Positions 7,928 to 15,692 of a stretch of 64,000 nt of DNA are shown piece by piece. Positions within the stretch are counted from its first letter, which is position 1; the number at the start of each line of letters is the position of its first letter. This DNA comes from an uncultured Bacillota bacterium. GTDB lineage: Bacteria; Bacillota; Clostridia; Lachnospirales; Lachnospiraceae. The notes under the pieces are model-generated. The model saw only the letters and a list, made by a program, of their open reading frames with translations. It was not told the origin of the DNA and searched no databases. The position numbers were made by a program, and so were the translations under genes. Location of the stretch: the NCBI GenBank assembly GCA_949291945.1, contig CASEXH010000012.1, forward strand, positions 1 through 64,000, read 5' to 3'.

Positions 7928-8350
7928 ATGACAGAAAGATTTGTAAAACAAGAATTAAGACAGGCAGAGACCGCAGGAGAAAGAGCTTTGGAAAGCCTTT
8001 ACATCCTCAGAGACACTTTAAACAGCGCAAAGAACTGGGGACTTCTGGATCTTTTCGGGGGAGGGGCTTTTACAGGATTTATCAAGCACTCCAAGATGGA
8101 AACAGCCGCAGGGCTGATCACCCAGGCAAAGAAGGATCTGGAAAGCTTTCAGAAAGAACTGAAAGACGTTCCCGTGTCCCTGGATCTGAGAATGGAGATC
8201 GGAAGTTTCCTTTCCTTTGCGGATTTTTTCTTTGATGATCCGGTCTCAGATTATCTGGTATACTCCAGGATCCAGAACACCCGGGAGGACGTGGAAGATG
8301 GGATCCAGCTGGTAGAAGAACTTTTGGAAAAACTCAGGAAACAGTGGTAG
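7928..8350 (+). CDS. Conserved-looking protein of unknown function
   Basis: 140 residues; family not recognised. No signal peptide or clear membrane span. The N- and C-terminal thirds are strongly helical with charged, coiled-coil-like spacing, and the middle holds a glycine-rich turn (LFGGGAFTGF). Start ATG follows GAAGGAGCGAG. It lies behind the Mn2+-type riboswitch and ends 13 nt before the yccF start, so the two are probably made together and may respond to metal. A role in membrane or metal stress is only a guess from context. Confidence 0.75.
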   Translation: MTERFVKQELRQAETAGERALESLYILRDTLNSAKNWGLLDLFGGGAFTGFIKHSKMETAAGLITQAKKDLESFQKELKDVPVSLDLRMEIGSFLSFADFFFDDPVSDYLVYSRIQNTREDVEDGIQLVEELLEKLRKQW

Positions 8351-8363
8351 AGGAGGAATGAAA

Positions 8364-8723
8364 ATGGGTTGTCTTGGAAATTTATTATGGTTTATTTTCG
8401 GCGGCGCTTTAAGCGGTCTGAGCTGGTGCCTGGCAGGATGTCTCTGGTGCATTACCATTGTCGGAATTCCTGTGGGAATGCAGTGCTTTAAGTTTGCGGG
8501 GCTCAGCTTCTTTCCCTTTGGCAAAGAAGTACAGTACGGCGGCGGAGCAGGATCTTTCCTGCTGAATATCCTCTGGCTGATCCTTTCCGGCTTGCCTCTG
8601 GCTATAGAGCATTGTGTACTGGGAACCCTGCTGTGTGTGACGATCATCGGAATCCCCTTCGGTTTGCAGCATTTTAAACTGGCGAAGCTGGCCCTGATGC
8701 CTTTCGGGGCGGAAGTTTATTAA
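8364..8723 (+). CDS. yccF: YccF domain inner-membrane protein
   Basis: About 119 residues made of two copies of the YccF unit: CITIVGIPVGMQCFKFAGLSFFPFG and its counterpart CVTIIGIPFGLQHFKLAKL with PFG, each preceded by hydrophobic segments. The biochemical role of YccF proteins is unknown. AGGAGG at 8351-8356 is only one base from the ATG at 8358 but seven from the ATG at 8364, so the latter is chosen. The gene is the last of the riboswitch operon and overlaps the convergent dehydrogenase gene by 4 bp at the stop codons. Confidence 0.88.
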   Translation: MGCLGNLLWFIFGGALSGLSWCLAGCLWCITIVGIPVGMQCFKFAGLSFFPFGKEVQYGGGAGSFLLNILWLILSGLPLAIEHCVLGTLLCVTIIGIPFGLQHFKLAKLALMPFGAEVY

Positions 8724-9658
8724 AAAATATGAAAAAAATCCCTGATCTGGCCGGCAATGATCTTCATCAATCTCTGCCTTGCCTCTACTGCGGCCCAGGC
8801 CACGTGAGGGGTAATCAGCAGACGGCTTTTATCCTTAACCGAGAGAAAAGGACTGTCGGCCGCCATGGGCTCACTGGACAGTACGTCCAGGCCGGCGGCC
8901 TGGATTTCTCCTTCATTCAGGGCCTGGGCGAGATCGGCCTCCCGGACGATGGGACCTCTTCCAAGATTGAGAAGAATGGCAGAAGATTTCATTTTACGGA
9001 AGGCTTTCTGATCCATAATACCTTCTGTATACTGGTTCAGCGGGGCATGGATGGACAGGATATCTGACTCCCTTAATAAAGTGTCAAAGTCTACCTGGCA
9101 GTAGCCTTCCTGGGCAGGAGCTCCGGAGGCAGAATAATAGATCACCCTGGCGCCGAACATGCCGGCAATGTCAGCAACTCTCCGGCCAATGGCTCCAAGA
9201 CCCAGGATCCCCCAGGTCATGCCCTGAAGTTCGTGGAAAGTATGACTGAAATGAGTAAAAAACCGGTCATTGACATAATGCCCTTCTTTTACATAATCAT
9301 CATAATAGCGAAGCCCTTCCAGCAGATAGAAAAGCATGGCGAAGGTATGCTGGGCTACGGATTCTGTTGAATATCCGGCCACGTTCCTCCACTGGATGTT
9401 CCGTCGGGCCAGATAATCTTTGTCCAGGTTATTGGTGCCTGTACCGGTGACACAGACCAGCTTCAGATGATCTGCCAAAGAGATAGTTTTTTCATTGATC
9501 GGGATCTTGTTGATCACTAATACATCTGCATCCTGAGATCGCAGCGGAACTTCTTCAGAAGAGGAAAAAGGATATTTTATCACTTCACCAAGCGCCTGAA
9601 AGGGGGCATAATCAATATCTTCTCCCAGAGTATTTGCATCTAAAAATACGATTTTCAT
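8720..9658 (-). CDS. D-2-hydroxyacid dehydrogenase family protein
   Basis: NAD-dependent D-isomer-specific 2-hydroxyacid dehydrogenase of 312 residues. The Rossmann motif is ILGLGAIGRRVADIA, and the catalytic arginine, glutamate and histidine lie in LGRGPIVREADLA, SSEP and ITPHVAW. The closest guess is a glycerate/hydroxypyruvate-type enzyme, but the substrate cannot be read from sequence. AAAAGGAGA precedes the ATG. It is monocistronic with its own strong promoter and operator-like palindrome, and converges on yccF with no room for a separate terminator. Confidence 0.88.
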   Translation of the reverse strand: MKIVFLDANTLGEDIDYAPFQALGEVIKYPFSSSEEVPLRSQDADVLVINKIPINEKTISLADHLKLVCVTGTGTNNLDKDYLARRNIQWRNVAGYSTESVAQHTFAMLFYLLEGLRYYDDYVKEGHYVNDRFFTHFSHTFHELQGMTWGILGLGAIGRRVADIAGMFGARVIYYSASGAPAQEGYCQVDFDTLLRESDILSIHAPLNQYTEGIMDQKAFRKMKSSAILLNLGRGPIVREADLAQALNEGEIQAAGLDVLSSEPMAADSPFLSVKDKSRLLITPHVAWAAVEARQRLMKIIAGQIRDFFHIF

Positions 9659-9687
9659 ATCTATAACCGTCTCCTTTTTCTATACAG

Positions 9688-9710
9688 TTACCCTTGTACA
9701 CTGAGGGTAA
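9688..9710. promoter_or_regulatory. Operator-like inverted repeat
   Basis: TTACCCT and AGGGTAA flank 9 bp, between the promoter and the ribosome site of the dehydrogenase gene. The position fits a repressor site; the protein is unknown. Confidence 0.5.
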
Positions 9711-9725
9711 TATTCATTGTATTCC

Positions 9726-9754
9726 ATTATAGCAAAACTTGGACTGCATAACAA
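9726..9754 (-). promoter_or_regulatory. Promoter of the dehydrogenase gene
   Basis: On the minus strand TTGTTA, 17 bp, then a perfect TATAAT with an extended TG one base upstream. Confidence 0.8.
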
Positions 9755-9902
9755 ATGCCGGAAACCATATATGTGCAGGATATTTATATATCTGGTTAGA
9801 AATCTGATAGAAAAGCCGGGCAGCACAGATTAAAATTTTACTCAGACCAGGCGGAAAAGCCATGGCCTTGTATGGGTACAGCTCAGATAGGGAGGTTTAA
9901 AA

Positions 9903-10730
9903 ATGTTTGCAGACTATCATGTACATACAGAATTCAGCGATGATTCTGTTTATCCAATGGAAGATGTGATTCGGGATGCTGTGGAGATGGGAATGGGAGA
10001 AATCTGTATCACGGATCATGTAGACTACGGAGTAAAAAAAGACTGGGATCAGGGGGAGATCAGCTACCGAAACGGAGAGCCTCTGGCTAATGTGGATTAT
10101 CCCGGATATATGGAAAAGATCCGTCAGATGAAAGAAACTTGGGGAGATAAGATCCGGATTCGCACAGGTATGGAATTTGGCGTTCAGCGGCATACCATCC
10201 CAGAATTTGAAAAACTTTTTCACAGATATTCTTTTGACTTTATTATCTTGTCCATACATCAGGTGGAAGACAAGGAGTTCTGGACCCAGGATTTTCAGAG
10301 AGGGAAGACTCAGGAGGAGTATAATCTGGGATATTATGAGGAACTTCTGACAGTAGTGGAGAAGTATAAAAATTACAGTGTGCTGGGCCATATGGACCTG
10401 ATCGCAAGATATGACCAGGCAGGGATCTATCCTTTTGAAAAAATAAAGCCCATGGCAGAAAAAATCCTGAAAATCGTTATTGCAGAAGGAAAGGGGATCG
10501 AAATCAATACTTCTTCTCACAGATACGGACTTCAGGATACCATGCCTTCCGCAGATATCCTGAAGCTTTACCGTGATCTGGGAGGAAAGATCCTGACTAT
10601 CGGCAGCGACAGCCACAGGCCGGAACAGCTTGGGGCATACATAGAAGAGACAAAGGAGCTGCTGAAAGATATAGGTTTTCAGTATTTCTGCACTTATGAG
10701 AATATGAAGCCGGCGTTTCACCGGCTGTAA
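9903..10730 (+). CDS. PHP-domain phosphatase, HisJ/HisK type
   Basis: 275-residue metal-dependent phosphoesterase of the PHP family, the type that acts as histidinol-phosphatase (L-histidinol phosphate to L-histidinol). Metal ligands are visible in DYHVHTEFSDDS, ITDHVDYG, GHMDLIARY and IGSDSHRPEQLG. GGGAGG precedes the ATG. No other histidine genes lie nearby, so the substrate may differ. The stop is immediately followed by a decayed ABC-exporter tail. Confidence 0.85.
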   Translation: MFADYHVHTEFSDDSVYPMEDVIRDAVEMGMGEICITDHVDYGVKKDWDQGEISYRNGEPLANVDYPGYMEKIRQMKETWGDKIRIRTGMEFGVQRHTIPEFEKLFHRYSFDFIILSIHQVEDKEFWTQDFQRGKTQEEYNLGYYEELLTVVEKYKNYSVLGHMDLIARYDQAGIYPFEKIKPMAEKILKIVIAEGKGIEINTSSHRYGLQDTMPSADILKLYRDLGGKILTIGSDSHRPEQLGAYIEETKELLKDIGFQYFCTYENMKPAFHRL

Positions 10731-10739
10731 AGGAAGGAT

Positions 10740-10844
10740 GTTCTGCTCCTGGAACAGGGAAGGATTATCGAACGGGGAACTCATGAACAGCTTTTGGAAG
10801 AAAAGGGGCGGTATTACCAGCTCTATACGGGAAACAAAATTTAA
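10740..10844 (+). pseudogene. Remnant of ABC exporter ATPase C-terminus
   Basis: The open frame 10740-10844 translates to a typical end of an ABC exporter: VLLLEQGRIIERGTHEQLL, then EEKGRYYQLYTG and a stop. This is the region just after the H-loop of MsbA-like transporters. Nothing of the rest of the gene remains upstream, where the intact PHP gene ends at 10730. Only about 35 codons survive, so it is a deletion scar. Confidence 0.8.
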
Positions 10845-10883
10845 GTTTAATGTTGACTCACAGGCAGAAGAAGGAAAAATGGA

Positions 10884-10912
10884 ATGACAGAAATATTTTT
10901 CAATGTTATAAT
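10884..10912 (+). promoter_or_regulatory. Promoter of the MNT-HEPN pair
   Basis: ATGACA, 17 bp, TATAAT, with TG one base before the -10 (extended -10). It lies 23 bp upstream of the nucleotidyltransferase ATG. Confidence 0.75.
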
Positions 10913-10935
10913 TTTTTTAGAAAGGGGGCAAAAGG

Positions 10936-11289
10936 ATGGAGTTGAGAAGTGTACGGCATGATAAAGCTTTGCGTTTGGCAGAGCAGAAAATACTTTGTTC
11001 CAGGCTTGCCCGTTATGTGAAAGAATTGTATATCTATGGCAGCGCTGCCCGTGGAGCAGAAAAATGGAACAGTGATATTGATCTTCTGCTTGTTCTTGAT
11101 CCTGAGAAAAAAGGAAATCGTGAAATCAAAAGAGAAATCATATATTTAAAAGGCAGTATAACAGAAGAAGATATAGATGCACCAGAGATAGATCTGAAGG
11201 TTGTGTTTGGAGATGATTGGAAAAAGAGCAGCCAGACTTATTATAGAAATATTTTGCGGGAAGGAAAACAAATATGGCAAAAGATCTGA
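10936..11289 (+). CDS. MNT-type nucleotidyltransferase (MntA-like)
   Basis: 117-residue minimal nucleotidyltransferase. The polymerase-beta-like active site is clear: YGSAARGAEKWNSDIDLLL (G-S-x-x-R-G and D-x-D), with a third acidic residue in PEIDLKVVF. Such proteins often act as antitoxins that AMPylate or neutralise a HEPN partner. The HEPN gene overlaps its end by 16 bp in another frame. The pair is more AT-rich than its neighbours and sits beside a transporter remnant, suggesting horizontal gain. Confidence 0.85.
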   Translation: MELRSVRHDKALRLAEQKILCSRLARYVKELYIYGSAARGAEKWNSDIDLLLVLDPEKKGNREIKREIIYLKGSITEEDIDAPEIDLKVVFGDDWKKSSQTYYRNILREGKQIWQKI

Positions 11290-11696
11290 AAACATATTAT
11301 GATTTCGCAGATAATAATTTTAATTTTTTAATAGCAGCATATGAGCAGGGGTTAGTAGGAAATGCTATGGGAGCAATGGCGCAGGAAACGTGTGAAAAAT
11401 ATTTAAAACATATTATTGAAGAATACATTGTCCCAAATGATTCCAATGAAAATGTAAAAAAGACGGAACTATTAAGAACTCACAATTTAACAAAACTTTC
11501 AAAATACATTTTGAGCTATCTGCCGGATATAAAATTGGACCGCCAGTCCTTGAACCTTGTTAATGGATTGTATTTTACTACAAGATATCCGGGAGATGAA
11601 AGCATTGTAGTAGAGAAAGAAGATATTGAGGAGTATGTGGAAGCTGTAAAAAAATGTAAAAAGGCAGTGGATGAATTCATTCAGAGCAGAGAATAG
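11274..11696 (+). CDS. HEPN domain protein, partner of MNT
   Basis: 140-residue, helix-rich HEPN protein. Family hallmarks are the N-terminal FNFLIAAYEQG, ETCEKYLKHIIEE, LRTHNLTKLS and the RYPGDE segment near the C-terminus. The R-x4-6-H RNase motif of HepT toxins is not evident, so catalytic toxicity is uncertain; it may instead support substrate binding by the transferase. It overlaps the upstream gene by 16 bp, typical of a HEPN-MNT module. Confidence 0.8.
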   Translation: MAKDLKTYYDFADNNFNFLIAAYEQGLVGNAMGAMAQETCEKYLKHIIEEYIVPNDSNENVKKTELLRTHNLTKLSKYILSYLPDIKLDRQSLNLVNGLYFTTRYPGDESIVVEKEDIEEYVEAVKKCKKAVDEFIQSRE

Positions 11697-11713
11697 AGAA
11701 AAACGGAAAAGCA

Positions 11714-11742
11714 TTGACAATAAATTTATATTCCGTTACTCT
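11714..11742 (+). promoter_or_regulatory. Candidate promoter of C45 acyltransferase gene
   Basis: TTGACA, 17 bp, TACTCT: a perfect -35 with a weak -10. An imperfect palindrome follows at about 11749-11766 (AGAG...CTCT around GCCGGC), which may be a regulator site. Confidence 0.45.
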
Positions 11743-11791
11743 GTACATAGAGTTGCCGGCGGCTCTCACTATTGACAAAGGAGAGTTTATT

Positions 11792-12814
11792 ATGAATCAT
11801 TTAAGATTTAAAGGGGACCACTATGAAATTGGCTATCGGTGGGGTTCTCTGCTGGCAGGTTACGGAAATTATATTTTGGATCAGGTGCCTTTTCCTATTA
11901 CGGAAGAAAGGATAGCTTTTGGAAAGCAGTGCCGTTCCGTTTATGAAAAATTTTTTCCGGAAATACTGGAAGAAATCCGGGGACTTTCAGAAGGACAGAA
12001 AAGTAGTTCCCAAAAGATTCAGGCAGTGCTGCTCAGTATGTATGCCATGCCTCCGGCAGGACACTGTTCCTGCTTTGCGGTATCTGGCAAAGAGCAGTTA
12101 CTCCTCGGACGGAACAGTGACTTTCTGACGGAAATTGAAGGCTTTAATAAAAATGTGATTTACGATTTTACCTCAGATTCCTATGGGTTTAACGGGAATA
12201 CAACGGCCTTCCTGGAAATGGAAGATGGAATAAATGAGAAGAGTCTGGCTGTGGGCATGACCTCTGTATTTCCAAAACATATTCAGCCAGGTATGAATTC
12301 CGGTATGCTCCTTCGATTTTTCCTGGAAAAATGCAGTACCGTAGATGAAGTCATAAAATGGCTTCACAGAATCCCCATTGCTTCTGCGCAGACCTTTACC
12401 GTGGCTGACCAGAGAGGAGAGATCGCTGTAATCGAGTGCTGTGCAGATAGTATCCATATACAGAAGCCGGAAGAGAATCAGCATTATGTATGCGCAGTCA
12501 ATCGTTTTCATTCTCCAGAGCTGGAGAAATGGAACACTGGAGAAATAGACGACTGGTTTTCTCGGCAGAGATATGAGACCATGGAGAAAACTTTAAGCCG
12601 GGAAGCTCCGCAGATGGATATTTCTGCCGCAAAAGAACTTTTGTCGGGAAAAAAAGGATTTATCTGTCAATATGACAGAGACACAGGAAGGGATACGGTC
12701 TGGTCTGTGATTTATGATCTGAAGCATCACAAAACATACAGGGCAGAAGGAAATCCGGCAAGATGCGTATACCAGGAAGATCAAAGAGTAGTGTTTCAAT
12801 CCAATAAACAATAG
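11792..12814 (+). CDS. C45 peptidase / acyl-CoA:6-APA acyltransferase-like
   Basis: 340 residues with the layout of the acyl-CoA:6-aminopenicillanic acid acyltransferase family (NTN hydrolases that self-cleave before a cysteine). N-terminal FKGDHYEIGYRWG is followed by the likely nucleophile region GHCSCFAVSG, then LLGRNSDF and, later, QTFTVADQRGEIAVIEC. In bacteria such enzymes hydrolyse or transfer acyl groups on peptides, amines or bile-acid-like amides; the substrate here is unknown. The ATG at 11792, after AAAGGAG, is preferred to the 26-codon longer frame. A terminator follows. Confidence 0.8.
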   Translation: MNHLRFKGDHYEIGYRWGSLLAGYGNYILDQVPFPITEERIAFGKQCRSVYEKFFPEILEEIRGLSEGQKSSSQKIQAVLLSMYAMPPAGHCSCFAVSGKEQLLLGRNSDFLTEIEGFNKNVIYDFTSDSYGFNGNTTAFLEMEDGINEKSLAVGMTSVFPKHIQPGMNSGMLLRFFLEKCSTVDEVIKWLHRIPIASAQTFTVADQRGEIAVIECCADSIHIQKPEENQHYVCAVNRFHSPELEKWNTGEIDDWFSRQRYETMEKTLSREAPQMDISAAKELLSGKKGFICQYDRDTGRDTVWSVIYDLKHHKTYRAEGNPARCVYQEDQRVVFQSNKQ

Positions 12815-12870
12815 ACAGCACCTTTGGCAAACTGCCTGTTATTATGAAAAATGTATTATAGGCTGCTGTC
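12809..12870 (+). repeat. Dispersed intergenic repeat, copy A
   Basis: About 62 nt beginning CAATAG at the stop codon. It resembles copy B at 61600-61660: shared blocks are CAATAG, GCACC, TTTG, ACTGCCTG, TATGAA and CTGCTG in the same order and spacing. Both lie directly after a gene's end, like a REP-type or 3'-UTR element. Confidence 0.5.
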
Positions 12871-12888
12871 AGAGCAGCGTAAAGAGAG

Positions 12889-12920
12889 GGCTATCAGTAT
12901 TTGACTGATAGTCTTCTTTT
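12889..12920 (+). terminator. Rho-independent terminator
   Basis: GGCTATCAGT (12889-12898) pairs with ACTGATAGTC (12904-12913), followed by TTCTTTTA. It ends the C45 acyltransferase transcript. Confidence 0.75.
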
Positions 12921-13031
12921 ACTATAGTGCTGATTATTAGAATACGGAAAAGAAACATGACATACTACTGTCACGGCTATCATGGTATATTTTAGGAAAA
13001 CAGCAGAGAATCAGGATTATGGAAAAGAGGG

Positions 13032-13297
13032 ATGGATATGAAGTATGACTGGCTTAACGAATATTGGATCTATGAGGAAAAGAAGAAAGTCAGGAGGAAA
13101 AGCAATGGCAATTCTTTACCTATGATGAGGGCCTATGTGTTCAGTGTATGCATATAGGCCCTTATGACAATGAACCTGAGACCATAGAAAAAATGAAAAA
13201 CTATGCCCGGGAACAGGGATATGAGCCGGATTTTCTCAGGGAAGATTCCACCATGAGATTTATTTCACAGGTGTCAGTGCTGCAAAAGCAGCGATAA
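13032..13297 (+). pseudogene. Broken GyrI-like small-molecule-binding protein
   Basis: After a start MDMKYDWLNEYWIYEEKKK the frame shifts by one; the other frame then reads QWQFFTYDEGLCVQCMHIG and PYDNEPETIEKMK, ending near YEPDF. That block is the core of the GyrI-like effector-binding family found alone or in AraC/MerR regulators. The expected middle of the N-terminal half is missing, and the C-terminal end is replaced by unrelated sequence running into the convergent protease gene. Both a deletion or frameshift and a 3' truncation are visible. Confidence 0.75.
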
Positions 13298-14255
13298 ATT
13301 CCAGTACAGTAAAAAGCAGAAACCAGAATCCGGTAAAAGCCCAGAGGCAGTATTTTTTTGGCAGAGGATTTGCTTTCAGCCATGCCCGGATAGAATCTTT
13401 CTTTTTATATAGGAATACACAGGCGATTACCGTGAAGATTCCCATTATGCCATAACTTATGAGATTGGCCGCTGCTTCCGGCAGTCCTTCAGTGAATCGG
13501 CTAAGAAGGTCGGAAAATACCAGGTTATTCAGGATATGTAAGAGAATCGACCAGACGATGGAATATTCCATAGCCAGATAGCCGAAAATCAATCCTGCTG
13601 CTGCTGCAAAAAATATCTGAGCCAGGTTCCCATGCATGATGCCGAAGAGCAGGGATGAGAAAAGTATGGCAAAGAAGGAGCCGTACTTTTCCAGTCTCCG
13701 CATAACAAAGCCCCGGTATATAAGTTCTTCTGCTACTGGTCCTGCAATTCCTACATATAAAAACATGGATAGAGTGGAGGAAGGTCCTGTAGCTGCCGCC
13801 GCAGAATCTGCCATGGTGTAGCCAAACAGTTGAAAGAGTCCTTCCATTCCTACGGAGGCAACGGAAGACAGAAGCTGCACCATCATAAATACGGCGAGGA
13901 ATCCCAGGAAAACCAACGGCCTCATTTTCTTTTTAGACCGGAAGATTTCCCGGTGGGTACCGGCTTTTCTTTCCCACAGGAAGTAGAGACCTACACCCAC
14001 CAGAACCCCCGCAATACTGGAGATGCCGGAGGAGCCGATACGTTCCATAAAGGAGGCTTCGGCCTGGGCGGTAGGCTCCAGATCAGGAAACTGAAGGAGA
14101 AATCCCACACTCTGAAAAATTGTAAAGAGTAAGACTACTCCTATAAGGATCAGATTATAAAATAATACCCGACGGGCCGCTTTTCCAGTTTCTTTTTTTA
14201 CCATCTTTCTCTGGCTTTTTTCATCTGAATTTCTCAGATCTAAATTTTCATTCAT
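13260..14255 (-). CDS. CPBP intramembrane metalloprotease (internal start)
   Basis: C-terminal part of the fused frame, likely also made on its own. A strong site GAAGGGAG (14263-14270) lies seven bases before the ATG at 14255; an ATG at 14261 is also in frame. About 331 residues with several membrane spans and the three CPBP/Abi motifs: AEELIYRGFVMRRL (E-E-x3-R), the histidine in LLFGIMHGN, and LLHILNN. CPBP proteins process prenylated or membrane proteins and often give self-immunity to peptide bacteriocins. Position after an AgrC-like kinase fits such a role (inferred). Confidence 0.82.
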   Translation of the reverse strand: MNENLDLRNSDEKSQRKMVKKETGKAARRVLFYNLILIGVVLLFTIFQSVGFLLQFPDLEPTAQAEASFMERIGSSGISSIAGVLVGVGLYFLWERKAGTHREIFRSKKKMRPLVFLGFLAVFMMVQLLSSVASVGMEGLFQLFGYTMADSAAAATGPSSTLSMFLYVGIAGPVAEELIYRGFVMRRLEKYGSFFAILFSSLLFGIMHGNLAQIFFAAAAGLIFGYLAMEYSIVWSILLHILNNLVFSDLLSRFTEGLPEAAANLISYGIMGIFTVIACVFLYKKKDSIRAWLKANPLPKKYCLWAFTGFWFLLFTVLEFIAAFAALTPVK

Positions 14256-15692
14256 AAACATACTCCCTTCATTCTTTTGAGATAAGAATAAAGGAAAAAT
14301 TTTGCTTCTTGTATTTTTTTGTTGTGAATTGCCGGAATTTTGTTGCGAACGGAAATCTCCGGCTTGTAAAAGAACCTCCAGGCGAAAGATTTTGCCGTTT
14401 TGTTCAGGGGGAATTTCTGTCCGGAGAGTCCCCTGGTATCTTTCCGCAGCCTGGCGGATATTGGAAAGTCCAAGTCCCTGATGGTGCTGGGGATTTTTTG
14501 TGGTTTTTCCTTCCGCAGGGAGAACAATGTTATCTGCGACAGGATTTTCAAAAACCAGGCAGAGAAGATTTCCCTGATTCTGGATCCCGATATGGATCCA
14601 GGGATTGGCAAGTCCGGAATTTTCCAGATATTCCAGGGCATTATCCAGAGCATTGGCAAAGATGGTACATATATCTGTGGGAAGGATTTCTGCTTTGGAG
14701 AAGATTTTTCCATCGGCAGTGATCCGGATTCCTTTTTCTTTGGCCAGCCGGGCTTTTTCCCAGCAGATGGCATCTGCAATTTCATTCCCCAGAGAGATAT
14801 CTCCGGCATTTTTAGTTAAACGTGTATTCAGTTCCTCAAGATAAGCGGCAAGTCCCTGTTTCTCTCCTCTGGAAAGGAGATCCTGGATACAGAACAGATG
14901 GTTTTTCATATCATGGCGGAGTCTGCGGACAGCTTCCTGATCCTTCTGTCGGGCCTGAAAATAGCGAAGTTCTGCCTGGAGATAGTATTCATTTTCCAGG
15001 GCTTTTTGCTCATAGTATCTTTTCTGATTTCCCTGAAGGACCAGAAATAGAATGGAAAGATCCAGGAGCAGAGCACTGATTCCTCCTACAAGAAGGAAGG
15101 TTATGCCTTCTTCTCTGGCAGTGAAAAGATCCTTGAAAGAAAAAAGCATGATCACCAGAATCAGAAGAAAAACCCCGGAAACATTTAAAAGCCGTCTCTC
15201 CCAGGGACTTAATGACCGCTGACCACTGTTTTCCTTCAGCTGTTGGCGCCAGTTTTTTCCCGCAAAAAAGAAGAGCAGCAGGAGAATCCAGACAAAAAAA
15301 TCCATCAGGGGATACCAGGCATATTCTGTTTCCAGATTATAATTCCCTGTGAGAAGGGGAACCAGCACGAAAAATAAAAAGATGGAAAGAACAAATCCAA
15401 GTATGGGGAACAAAAGGAAGATCCCCCGGAGCCGTTTTGATTCTCTGGTAAGGAATATATAGAGGGCGAAAAGCAGAAATACAGCCAGCACGAGAAAATC
15501 TTCAGAAATATTGAAAACACTTTCCATTATTCCACAGAAAAAAGAGGCAAAAATAGTGATGCCCCAGAAAAGCTGCTGTTTCTTCGGAGAGGAAAACTCC
15601 TTTTCCATATAAATATACCGGGCGAACAGGCTTAATATCAGAGTGAACTGTATCAGCCCCAGGGCACTGCCGAAGATTTTCAGTAAGATCAT
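13260..15692 (-). CDS. AgrC-like histidine kinase fused in frame to CPBP protease
   Basis: One open frame of 810 codons. Residues about 1-220 hold six or so membrane spans. The helical region with the phospho-acceptor H260 (RLRHDMKNHLF) follows. A GHKL ATPase comes next, with N-box NALDNALEY (347-355) and G-box GLGLSNI (406-412). The kinase would normally end near residue 443 (FRLEVLLQ). A low-complexity linker of about 35 residues then leads into the CPBP part (from M478/M480). The linker reads like a translated intergenic region that contains the protease's own ribosome site, so the fusion may come from loss of the kinase stop codon. It overlaps the response-regulator gene by 4 bp. Confidence 0.85.
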   Translation of the reverse strand: MILLKIFGSALGLIQFTLILSLFARYIYMEKEFSSPKKQQLFWGITIFASFFCGIMESVFNISEDFLVLAVFLLFALYIFLTRESKRLRGIFLLFPILGFVLSIFLFFVLVPLLTGNYNLETEYAWYPLMDFFVWILLLLFFFAGKNWRQQLKENSGQRSLSPWERRLLNVSGVFLLILVIMLFSFKDLFTAREEGITFLLVGGISALLLDLSILFLVLQGNQKRYYEQKALENEYYLQAELRYFQARQKDQEAVRRLRHDMKNHLFCIQDLLSRGEKQGLAAYLEELNTRLTKNAGDISLGNEIADAICWEKARLAKEKGIRITADGKIFSKAEILPTDICTIFANALDNALEYLENSGLANPWIHIGIQNQGNLLCLVFENPVADNIVLPAEGKTTKNPQHHQGLGLSNIRQAAERYQGTLRTEIPPEQNGKIFRLEVLLQAGDFRSQQNSGNSQQKNTRSKIFPLFLSQKNEGSMFMNENLDLRNSDEKSQRKMVKKETGKAARRVLFYNLILIGVVLLFTIFQSVGFLLQFPDLEPTAQAEASFMERIGSSGISSIAGVLVGVGLYFLWERKAGTHREIFRSKKKMRPLVFLGFLAVFMMVQLLSSVASVGMEGLFQLFGYTMADSAAAATGPSSTLSMFLYVGIAGPVAEELIYRGFVMRRLEKYGSFFAILFSSLLFGIMHGNLAQIFFAAAAGLIFGYLAMEYSIVWSILLHILNNLVFSDLLSRFTEGLPEAAANLISYGIMGIFTVIACVFLYKKKDSIRAWLKANPLPKKYCLWAFTGFWFLLFTVLEFIAAFAALTPVK

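Noticed and set aside
10936..11696. Prophage or integrative element around the MNT-HEPN genes
   Set aside because: No integrase, attachment repeats or phage genes on either side.
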